A stretch of DNA of 48,693 nucleotides from a virus. Each line of letters starts with the position of its first letter. Position 1 is the stretch's first letter. The stretch lies in the IMG/VR virus record IMGVR_UViG_3300021598_000740, positions 1-48,693 of that record. One strand, written 5' to 3'. The notes under the pieces are model-generated. The model saw nothing but the letters and a program-made list of their open reading frames with translations, ran no database searches and had not been told where the DNA came from. The translations under genes and the position numbers were made by a program. This document shows, in pieces, positions 1 to 8,306 of this stretch.

Positions 1-45
1 TCTTAAAAAAATAAAAAAATTACTTTTAAAACCACCCTTTTTCAT
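1..45 (-). CDS. 5' end of an unidentified gene (runs off the window)
   Basis: An ATG on the minus strand at 45-43 opens a reading frame of 15 codons (MKKGGFKSNFFIFLR) that continues past the left edge. It lies about 20 bases downstream of a strong promoter match (64-94), which is the main support for it being a real gene. The product cannot be identified from so few residues. Confidence 0.5.
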   Translation of the reverse strand, partial: MKKGGFKSNFFIFLR

Positions 46-63
46 AATTATTAATTTTAAAAA

Positions 64-94
64 CAAATATATGCAAATATATTAATATAACAAA
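64..94 (-). promoter_or_regulatory. Bacteroidetes-type promoter TTTG-N19-TATATTTG
   Basis: On the minus strand TTTG (94-91) is followed after exactly 19 bases by TATATTTG (71-64). This fits the Bacteroidetes primary-sigma consensus TTTG-N19-21-TAnnTTTG. A second TATATTTG lies 10 bases upstream (81-74). The site overlaps the 3' end of the primase gene and points at the partial gene at the left edge. Confidence 0.7.
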
Positions 95-1038
95 CTTTCT
101 TTTATCTTTTTTGCAGTACTTAATACATCTATAACACCTTTTTTACCTAACCTCTGATTAACATCAGATATATCATAACCTTCTGGTAATTTTATAATCA
201 TAACTCTACCCATTAATTTAGTAGAATTTAATTTTTTGTATAGTTTGATTGAATCGTTATAGGCATCCGAATCTAATAAAATAATAACTTTACACTCCGC
301 CTTCCTTACTAATTTACTGAATAAGTTTTCACTCATCACTTTACCTAACATTGGTATACTATTAGGGACTACTATGTGATCGAATACACCCTCTACTATA
401 TAGATATTAGAATCCCATACAATTTTATTCTCATTAAATATAATTTCAGATTTAGGTATATCAGGATTCTTATACTTTAGTTTACTATATTTATCATAAC
501 TCCTACCTAAAAAGTAATTAATATCATTATGAATATCATAAGAAGGGAATATTACCCTACCCGCATATTCACCAGTTTCACAATAACCTATATTATATTT
601 TTCAATAATGTCTATACCGATATTCCTCTTTTTAAGATACTCCATAGACTTTTTATATGCGGTAGTGAAAGATTCAACAGATAAAGGTATAAATTCTTTA
701 GGTAAACCTTCTAAAGTTTTTACCTCAACTTCCTTTTTAAAATTATCTACTAACTCAGGTGTAACTAATTTATATTTTTTAAGATCCGATTTGGTACCGT
801 ATTGTTTAACTAATTTATAGACTGAACCATGTGTATTATTTGTTTCGGAACAAGCCCAACATTTATAGACGTTACTTTCATAATTAATTTCTAAATTACC
901 TTTACCGTCACCCTTTTCTAAACCTTTTATATCGTATGAGCAGACAGGACAATCAAAAGATATTTGTGATTTATCTTTATAATGTTTTCTGGGTTGCCCC
1001 AAAATACCTTCTAATATTTCTACAATTATTTCAGACAT
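82..1038 (-). CDS. DNA primase, zinc-finger plus TOPRIM type
   Basis: The 318-aa product should make RNA primers for lagging-strand synthesis and is expected to work with the helicase encoded at 32479-33687. An N-terminal zinc-finger pattern is visible (C30, C33, C60, C63), followed by a DnaG-like core with GRVIFP near residue 160 and FLGRS near 176. The TOPRIM signature follows: VEG with E216, then LLDSD with D256 and D258. The C-terminal helicase-binding domain of bacterial DnaG is absent, as in T4 gp61-sized primases. It starts with ATG just downstream of a perfect host-type promoter and lies after the RuvC terminator, so it is probably a separately controlled early or middle gene. Confidence 0.9.
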   Translation of the reverse strand: MSEIIVEILEGILGQPRKHYKDKSQISFDCPVCSYDIKGLEKGDGKGNLEINYESNVYKCWACSETNNTHGSVYKLVKQYGTKSDLKKYKLVTPELVDNFKKEVEVKTLEGLPKEFIPLSVESFTTAYKKSMEYLKKRNIGIDIIEKYNIGYCETGEYAGRVIFPSYDIHNDINYFLGRSYDKYSKLKYKNPDIPKSEIIFNENKIVWDSNIYIVEGVFDHIVVPNSIPMLGKVMSENLFSKLVRKAECKVIILLDSDAYNDSIKLYKKLNSTKLMGRVMIIKLPEGYDISDVNQRLGKKGVIDVLSTAKKIKESLLY

Positions 1039-1044
1039 CGATTA

Positions 1045-1075
1045 CAAATGTAATAATATTTTTTTAATACGCAAA
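1045..1075 (-). promoter_or_regulatory. Bacteroidetes-type promoter of the primase gene
   Basis: On the minus strand TTTG (1075-1072) is followed after 19 bases by TACATTTG (1052-1045), an exact match to TTTG-N19-TAnnTTTG. The primase ATG is at 1038, so the transcript would have almost no leader. The TTTG overlaps the T-tract of the upstream terminator. Confidence 0.75.
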
Positions 1076-1100
1076 AAAAATATCGCCTAAAAAGACGATA
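1073..1100 (-). terminator. Rho-independent terminator after the RuvC-like gene
   Basis: Read on the minus strand, TATCGTC pairs with GGCGATA (7 bp with one G-U pair) around a TTTTTA loop, followed directly by eight T. It lies 28 bases beyond the stop codon of the RuvC-like gene and ends the long tail-gene transcript. Confidence 0.85.
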
Positions 1101-1128
1101 CTTCAAATTATCAGTAAAATAAACGATA

Positions 1129-1761
1129 TTATTTCCACTTACCTTCTTTTCTCATTTGTCCTAAAACACAAGCGTAAGCATCTGTCATATCATAATTTTC
1201 TTTAGCCAACTTTTGATGTTTATCATACATCCATACTATTTGAGGTTCTCTTTCGTTAACTTTTTCCCAAACAACTACTTTTTTATCTATATCCCAAGGA
1301 TATGAACCAAACAATACAGGTTGTTTCTTATCAACTTCTTTATCACTATATGGTTCACCTTTTTTATTGTGAGTTCTAATCTGCATTAAATCAGGAAACG
1401 CAAATTTTCTAGCGTCATAAGATGATATAAATTCTGGCACAATATTTAAAACTTCATACACTGATCGACATATCATACCATTAAATCTTAATAGAGTAGA
1501 AACAGTATTAACATTATTAGATTGTAATAAAGGTTCTTCAATGATAACTCTACTAATATCAATATCACTATATTTTTCCAAAAAATCAAACTGAAATATT
1601 TGTGCTTTTTTAATTAGTAATTCAATACTATCAGTAGGTTTTGGTTTAACTTTAGGTGTAATGTGTGTTAATAATTGTAACCTACCATTATCCCCATTAT
1701 CTTCAAAAAGAGATATACCTATTGTTTTGGTGGAAACATCCAACCCTAATATTCTACTCAT
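1129..1761 (-). CDS. RuvC-like Holliday junction resolvase (RNase H fold)
   Basis: The 210-aa protein begins MSRILGLDVSTKTIG, the first RuvC/RNase H-fold strand with catalytic D8. It has an acidic IIEEP motif (E75, E76) and a C-terminal YDMTDAYACVLG helix carrying D191 and D194. This order of acidic residues is that of RuvC-type resolvases, which cut branched recombination intermediates. In T4 the same job, clearing branches before packaging, is done by endonuclease VII, which is unrelated. It is the last gene of the long structural cluster, 20 bases after the 431-aa tail gene, and is followed by a terminator. The family is clear, but the exact substrate is inferred. Confidence 0.85.
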   Translation of the reverse strand: MSRILGLDVSTKTIGISLFEDNGDNGRLQLLTHITPKVKPKPTDSIELLIKKAQIFQFDFLEKYSDIDISRVIIEEPLLQSNNVNTVSTLLRFNGMICRSVYEVLNIVPEFISSYDARKFAFPDLMQIRTHNKKGEPYSDKEVDKKQPVLFGSYPWDIDKKVVVWEKVNEREPQIVWMYDKHQKLAKENYDMTDAYACVLGQMRKEGKWK

Positions 1762-1781
1762 AAAAACTTTAATAAAAAATG

Positions 1782-3077
1782 TTATATTATAATTTGTACA
1801 TCGAATACTACAAAATCATTTTTCTTTTTCACAATATGTCTATCTGTTTTACCTATCGCTAAAATATTTCCTGCGGTATCTGTTATTGCCACTTCACTAA
1901 TTCTAACATCATCATAAACTGTTAATGTTTCATTTTGTGAATTGTAAAACTCACCTCTTGCTGCGATACAAACAATATTCTGAACTAAATCTTTTTGTAC
2001 ACTATCGATTACCGTATTATAAGTACTCGCACTATAATAGTAAAGATTTAAACCAGTATTTATAGTATTTGTGTCTGTATCACCACTAAAATTAGTTGCA
2101 ATATTATTAACTATTGTTTGATTAGTTATCGCAAAAATACCTTTATCTAAATAAATAACACCCACTATTTCATCAGCGTTAATACCTGTAGATGATACTG
2201 TTTGAACATTAATTAATTCCTTAGAATTTAAACTAAATGGTTTAAATGTATCATACCCTGTCGACCAACTTTTTGTTGAATCGTTATTTGGTTTTTTTAT
2301 TTGATCGGAAACTAAATAAGATACATTAATTTTTCTACCAAATAAAGACTGTGGATAACTACTCTCATCAATATAATGATTATCTAATTCTGTCTTAGAA
2401 ATAGTTGTTCTAGGAAATGTACTATAAATATTATAAGTAGTTATTCCTGTACCTACCCCACCACTAGTAAATCCAGTATAAACAGGTAAATTAATTTTAA
2501 CACTTTTACCATCTATTATCTCACCATATTTACTATTATCAATAATACCCATCAACACTTTTGTCACACCTAATCCACTAAAAGGTGTATCTGACCAACC
2601 ACCATTTTGTGATGTAGTTCCTGTAAAAATGTTAACCGTATCTAATTTTATTGGTAAGGATAAAGATTTAAAATAGTTTGTGTTTATATTAGTCGTATTA
2701 GTTTTATCCATTTGTAAATACGTTAAATTAGAACCAGTTAATGTAGTCTCACCTATTTCACTAACAATCAAACTTACCGAAGATGAATTAGGTTCAACAG
2801 TTTTCTTAATAATAGGTGCAACAGTGACAAATAATTTACTATTAATGTCTACATTTGCGGAAATATTATCGTTTGTTCCGTTATCATTACCTAAATCCCC
2901 ACTATCAACAGGTATTCTACCAGTAGGTAATGGAGTTTCTGTATTGTAATTTGCATCTGAATCACCTAAAATAAAGTGAGAGAATATTGTATTATTACCA
3001 GTCAATAATCTTTCTCTTCCAAGATTAGTTAATCTAGCTCTAATTGATACTGTTGTTGCACTATTTATAAATCCCAT
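1782..3077 (-). CDS. Tail or baseplate structural protein, paralogue of the 744-aa neighbour
   Basis: The 431-aa protein has an N-terminus (SATTVSIRARLTNLGRERLL ending in GDSDANY) that matches the 744-aa protein just upstream (STTLVRVKLTDIGREQLA ending in GDSEVDY). Its C-terminus also matches: RISEVAITD with an IGKTDR strand, against YISEIGILD with VGKLSR. That C-terminal pattern resembles the collar/anchor domains of phage tail fibres. The middle is Ser/Thr/Asn-rich and differs between the two proteins. I infer a tail-tip or fibre-anchor role from composition, paralogy and position. The family name is not known to me. Confidence 0.65.
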   Translation of the reverse strand: MGFINSATTVSIRARLTNLGRERLLTGNNTIFSHFILGDSDANYNTETPLPTGRIPVDSGDLGNDNGTNDNISANVDINSKLFVTVAPIIKKTVEPNSSSVSLIVSEIGETTLTGSNLTYLQMDKTNTTNINTNYFKSLSLPIKLDTVNIFTGTTSQNGGWSDTPFSGLGVTKVLMGIIDNSKYGEIIDGKSVKINLPVYTGFTSGGVGTGITTYNIYSTFPRTTISKTELDNHYIDESSYPQSLFGRKINVSYLVSDQIKKPNNDSTKSWSTGYDTFKPFSLNSKELINVQTVSSTGINADEIVGVIYLDKGIFAITNQTIVNNIATNFSGDTDTNTINTGLNLYYYSASTYNTVIDSVQKDLVQNIVCIAARGEFYNSQNETLTVYDDVRISEVAITDTAGNILAIGKTDRHIVKKKNDFVVFDVQIII

Positions 3078-3087
3078 TTTTTTATAT

Positions 3088-5322
3088 TTAAAAATCTATT
3101 GTTAATTCTATTGAAGCGGTTGTAGAATCAGCCAATCTTATTGGTCTGGATAATTTACCCACCAAAACTAAATTTTGACTACTATCTAATATACCAATCT
3201 CACTTATATATCTGTCATAACCAAACTCATATGTTGGATTACTACTAGATGATATAGTTGCCCCATCAACATTTATATTGAATAGTGACTTGTATATTGT
3301 TGCCCCTATATATGTTCTAAGGTTACCATAGAATAATCTTTCTTTACCAAAGTTTAATCTACCATAGTAACTAGCGTTAGGCATATCCAATTCTGCACCT
3401 AAATTAAATGTAGACGACCCACTATAAAGTGAACCTGTCATAATAAATCCAGTAATATTAGGATTTTGGTTTTCTAATAATGATGGACTAATTGTTTCAC
3501 CACTATTGACTGTAATTTTATTACTAGTGAAGTCCATAACCTTCCAATTAGATGGTATCGGTCTTAACTGAGTATTTGGGTTAACCACTTGTGCCAACAC
3601 TTTAAATGTATCTGCAAAGAATCCATATCCGTCATAAGACGCATCTTCTTTTTTCCTCATATATGGTAATTGACCAAGATTGTTAATTCTAAACTGAACG
3701 TCTTTATCTGAACTAGTGTTATTATCTATAACCGAATATCTTTGGCAAGGTAATATAGGTGTTGTAACATTAGTCGTACCTGTTCCTACGTTCTCTAACC
3801 AATAAGTTAAATACATTCTCTCACCAGCTTTAAGAACTCCCGTACAATTACCACTAACCGATGTTATTAATTCCGCTGATAAATCAGGTAATGTATAATT
3901 TCTATTCGATCTATATGACATAGCCGCAATTAATTCCTCATTATCGATAACAACTATTTGTAATTGAGGGAAAACTTTACCAACTACTAAAGGTAGTGTA
4001 GGTGTAACTGACATTCCACTATACTCTATTAAATCATAATATTCTACATCATTATTAGAACTCAATGTTTTCTTAACTCCATCAGATGTAAATCTCATAC
4101 CTAATGTCGTACCACTTGATGTACCAACATCATTTCTTCTATGCCACATAACAGGTATATCTAAATTTAAAAGTTTACCAGTTTCTGCATCAATGTAAAA
4201 TTGTTCACCATAAAAATTAGAAATACAACTATTCGTATAATGTATTATAGAAATAGATTTTCTATATGGGTCAATATAACTAATTGACTCATTAACACCA
4301 CATATAGAATTAGCGTCATTAGTATCACAAACTAAATTTTCATTATACCCTAAATATTGTTTTGTACCAGTGTATTCTTCAGAACCAAATAAATTATGTT
4401 CGTGAAAATTAACTGGCGAATCTTTATAAAGTCCTGCGGGGTTTTCTGTCCAAACATTATTCATATTCCATACAGGTATGTTCTCAACACAAACATCACA
4501 ACTACTTTCGAAGGATAGTGTACCTGTATTCCAATACGCAGTAAGTGAATTTAATCCATAATAACTATCTGTGGGATCATCACCACCAGGTATTGTATAA
4601 TAACTAATAATTGTGCCTGAGTATGCACTTAATGTAGGTAATGTTCTATCTACCCTTATTGTCGAACCACTTAAATATGTGATACTATAAGTAGTATTTA
4701 TTGTCGCTGCAGTCATAGTGTCTCCAGTAACGTTACCTAATGTTGGATTACTAAATCTAAATACTATATAATCGTTTACGCTAGTTGCAGTTAATGGAGT
4801 ATCTAAAACTAAAACCCCTTGTGTATATGTACTTAAATTAATATTACCATTAAATTTACCTAAATCTATAGTACCACTCTCTTTTATAAATTTAGTATCT
4901 GATTGAGCAATTAATCCTGTGTCTACTGTTGATCCAGAAAAGAAACCTCTATCTTCTGCCTTATTAGACACTAAACCTTTAATTAATTGTATATTACTTT
5001 GTTGATTTAAAGGAAATAAAAACTGGTTACTTTGATTAAGTAGAAAAGTAGAGAAAAATGGATTATCATCTTTTGGTCTCAGTACTTTAGAGAATATATT
5101 TTTTTGAATGTTACCATCAGGATTAGTAAAATAAAATTGTCCTGTTGCTGCCCCAGCAGATGGGACAAATTCTTTCCAACCCTTTACGTAATTATAATCA
5201 ACCTCAGAATCACCTATAATGTAGTTGGTGAAGGTTAATTGTCCTTTTGCTAATTGTTCTCTACCTATATCTGTTAGTTTTACTCTTACTAACGTAGTAC
5301 TTTGTTTATTTATGTAACTCAT
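3088..5322 (-). CDS. Tail or baseplate structural protein, larger paralogue (744 aa)
   Basis: The 744-aa protein shares its first ~45 residues (motif LTxxGRExL followed by GDSEVDY) and its last ~50 residues with the 431-aa protein encoded next to it, and carries a much longer central region. The centre is rich in Thr, Ser, Asn and aromatic residues, as in beta-rich fibre proteins, and holds a Cys pair (CDVC) near the sequence SSCDVCVEN. The ATG is preceded by a copy of the recurrent ATATTTAT motif. I infer that the pair arose by duplication and that the centres diverged for different surface contacts. Confidence 0.65.
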   Translation of the reverse strand: MSYINKQSTTLVRVKLTDIGREQLAKGQLTFTNYIIGDSEVDYNYVKGWKEFVPSAGAATGQFYFTNPDGNIQKNIFSKVLRPKDDNPFFSTFLLNQSNQFLFPLNQQSNIQLIKGLVSNKAEDRGFFSGSTVDTGLIAQSDTKFIKESGTIDLGKFNGNINLSTYTQGVLVLDTPLTATSVNDYIVFRFSNPTLGNVTGDTMTAATINTTYSITYLSGSTIRVDRTLPTLSAYSGTIISYYTIPGGDDPTDSYYGLNSLTAYWNTGTLSFESSCDVCVENIPVWNMNNVWTENPAGLYKDSPVNFHEHNLFGSEEYTGTKQYLGYNENLVCDTNDANSICGVNESISYIDPYRKSISIIHYTNSCISNFYGEQFYIDAETGKLLNLDIPVMWHRRNDVGTSSGTTLGMRFTSDGVKKTLSSNNDVEYYDLIEYSGMSVTPTLPLVVGKVFPQLQIVVIDNEELIAAMSYRSNRNYTLPDLSAELITSVSGNCTGVLKAGERMYLTYWLENVGTGTTNVTTPILPCQRYSVIDNNTSSDKDVQFRINNLGQLPYMRKKEDASYDGYGFFADTFKVLAQVVNPNTQLRPIPSNWKVMDFTSNKITVNSGETISPSLLENQNPNITGFIMTGSLYSGSSTFNLGAELDMPNASYYGRLNFGKERLFYGNLRTYIGATIYKSLFNINVDGATISSSSNPTYEFGYDRYISEIGILDSSQNLVLVGKLSRPIRLADSTTASIELTIDF

Positions 5323-5334
5323 TTCCCTTTATTT

Positions 5335-5346
5335 TTAAATAAATAT
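5335..5346 (-). promoter_or_regulatory. Variant copy of the recurrent ATATTTATTAAT motif
   Basis: On the minus strand the sequence is ATATTTATTTAA, 12 bases upstream of the ATG at 5322. It is a near copy of the motif seen before several other genes. The function is unknown. Confidence 0.4.
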
Positions 5347-5361
5347 TCTAATTTTTAATTA

Positions 5362-8261
5362 TTAATATGCATTACCAGCATTTGTCAATATTTGTATTTT
5401 ATTTACATCACTATATGACACATCATAAATAGTTTCACCTATAATTGGTGTATAAAATTTTTCATTTTTAACTCTATATATAAATTTATCTCCTGCCACC
5501 GCATTTGTCAACGTTATCATCTTACTATAAGTTTTTTGATTTAATTCATAGTCTACTATTTCACTATATATGACACTTTGGAACTCTATGTCTGTTGAAG
5601 AAGTAATCTCAACAGTAAAACGACCATATATTTCGGTAGATGGTGCACTATTTATTGACCAACTTATTATTGGTGTGTTTGTACTTATTCCACCATTAAT
5701 CGCTGCGTTAGGAACATAAAACGCCTCTAATACATCTCCAACATTTAAATTATTTTCTAAAATTATTCTTCTATTGTCACTAATTGATCTATAATATTCG
5801 ATATCTTTAGACAAAATTGATCCATTTAAAGATAAAACTACATCAGTTGCTGGAGAACTAGTTAAATAAAATTCATATTTTAAAGTAGTTGTATTAAAAA
5901 ATACTCTATCTGACGTAGATTGAGTTACCCCACTACTGATTGGTGACGTTATCGGATATGTGTCTGCCAATAAATCATTTGTTTTACCGTTTGAAATAAA
6001 TGCGTATGTTAATATTTGATTATCTAATGGACTAAATGAAAGTCTTATAAATGGTGTTGCACCTGTTGTTATAGCACTATACTCAATATCCTTTGCCAAT
6101 ACAGAACCATTATAACTTACTATTGGGTCAGATAACCCATCTATAAAATAATCAGTTTGTCCTGAATTAGTAAATTGTGTCGAAACGGTAAATGTGTTTA
6201 AAGATGGTGGAGATGGTGCAACACTATTATTAAATAGTGGTTTATCCGCAGAAAAAATATTAATAAAATACCAATCTGTTTCAGGATAGTAGATACCATA
6301 TAAATTACCTCTTTTATATGTGTCTAAACTATTCTTTCTTACTAATTGTTGTTTAGCCAAAAGTGTATTGACATCATAATTCCAATAAGATTTTAATAAA
6401 AATTCCCCTTCACCTATGTTCAAAGAAGGTATAAAAATTGTGTTACCTGTATTTGCAGTTAAAGTTTCATATGGTAGTGAAAAATTATACAATGCAGAAT
6501 TATTAAAAACTTGTGTATTACTATTGTATTTATAAATCTCACCATAATACGATAACTTATTTGTTTCAATAACTCCATTTATGTTATTAACCAATAAATC
6601 AAACTGAAAACCTGATTGAGTTTTTGGGGTTATAAACACACATCTATCACAAGAAATACTTTTAGAAGTGATGACGTTTGGTAATCCCCACAATGATGTT
6701 GTACCTGTCACTGTAGACGATGTTAATGTGAATCCATCTTCCTGAAAATTACATTGAACACCTAAACCATTTGGCCTATGTATTATATGTAATTTATCAC
6801 TATTATAATCTGCCACATAAATTCTCTCATCAGGACCCATTTGTAATGCACCTAAAGTAGCCCCACTAATATCTGCCACCTCTATTACATTATTAACCAT
6901 TTCCGTTGCCGATGTATATGATAAATCAAATTGGTAGATTTTTTCGCCTGCACCATCAGAAACATAGAACTTAGACGAATCTGAAGAAAATTCTAAACCA
7001 TACGGACCAACATTAAATGTCATTCCCGTAATACTAATCAAATTAGATAGTGTACCTGCAGAACTTTCAAAATCTAAAATATCTATAATGTCTTCATCAT
7101 ATAGTAAAGAAATTAATTTATTACCATCTGGAGATGTTTTCATATACCCCCTAACAGTATTGTGAACACTACCAATATTTGTAGTTACTGGTGCAGTTAA
7201 ACCTATAGACGAAACGTAATAACTATAATATGTACTATCACCACTTGTGTGTGTTATTACCCAATAATCTTCACCATTACTATGGCTACAAGCAGTAACT
7301 TTTTCAGTTAAAGGGTTACTAATTAGTTGTATATTTTTTGTAGTAACTTGACCGTCACCATTTTGTAAACTCATGTCTACTATAGAATAATTAAACCCAT
7401 TTGTTAAACCATTATAGTTAGTAGTAAATATATAATATTTATCCGTATTCGGTCTAGGGACAATAATTGACGATTGTGTTGATGTTCCTGAACTAGATAA
7501 ACTATCACCACTAAGCATAATAGTATTAGCACTAGTAAATACTGTTTCACCATTAGTGTAAAACAATAACTTACCTTCTTCGTTAGATATTGATGAGCAT
7601 CCTTCCTGCGTTACCATCGCACCACTTATCGTAATTGGATTATTACCATTTTGTATTGGGTTAAAACTTATACCCACATTTTGCCCAAAAAACCAATTAT
7701 AGTTTAATCTATCATATGTATACCCAGTATAAGATACAGGACCACATAAAGTTTCCGCACTAGATGTAGGAATTTTACGAACAGATCTCATCGTAATTTG
7801 AGGAAAATCAAAACTATCAAAATCTGACCTCTCCACATGAATATAAGGTTCAGTATTACTTATATCCACTTCAATATGTAAACTTTCTCCCCTACTAGCC
7901 AATAATTGATATTTTCTACCCCCATCAATATATCTAATTTGATTATTAGGTATTATTGGGGTAGTTAAAATACTATCACTACTATTACCAGAAAAATATA
8001 ATGGAATAGTTTTTTCAATTAATTTATCTCTAAAAATAGACTGCCCATATTTTTCTGGTTTAGATAATACAAAAATATTATCTATCATAGATAAATTTGT
8101 TGGTAAAAACAATGCTGATTCGGTTTCTAAAAAAGAAGACAGAGATGATGCTTGATAGTTAATGTCTGTACCAACTCTTAAAACAACAGGTGTCTCAATT
8201 TCTCTAATAACCTCACCACCACTTTTTATAGGATTTATTATTTACCACTTATTTTTGCCAT
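5362..8261 (-). CDS. Tail protein with a Bacteroidetes surface-type beta-propeller; start disrupted by a one-base frameshift
   Basis: The open frame from 5362 stays open to 8241 but has no ATG there; the first listed start would be TTG at 8112. The natural start is ATG at 8261 (MAKISGK), which hits a stop after seven codons. Adding one A to the AAA run at 8243-8241 joins the frames as MAKISGKIINPIKSGG and gives a product of about 965 aa. Residues ~185-530 resemble the propeller found in Bacteroidetes secreted gliding-type proteins: WFFGQNVGISF, EGCSSISNEEGKLLFYTNG, SSIIVPRPN, YWVITHTSGD, GYMKTSPDGNKL, GPDERIYVAD and a final WGLPNVI. The rest is Ser/Thr/Asn-rich. I infer a tail-tip protein that binds a host surface structure. 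Confidence 0.7.
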
Positions 8262-8262
8262 T

Positions 8263-8274
8263 ATTAATAAATAT
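8263..8274 (-). promoter_or_regulatory. Recurrent ATATTTATTAAT motif
   Basis: An exact copy of ATATTTATTAAT on the minus strand, one base upstream of the ATG at 8261. Its presence supports 8261 as the true start of the frameshifted propeller gene. Confidence 0.45.
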
Positions 8275-8306
8275 TACTCTTTATTGATTTTGATACCAAT
8301 AATTAT

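Noticed and set aside
3064-3075. TATAAATA on the minus strand near 3070
   Set aside because: It lies inside the coding start of the 431-aa gene (GFIN codons) and is expected by chance in AT-rich DNA.
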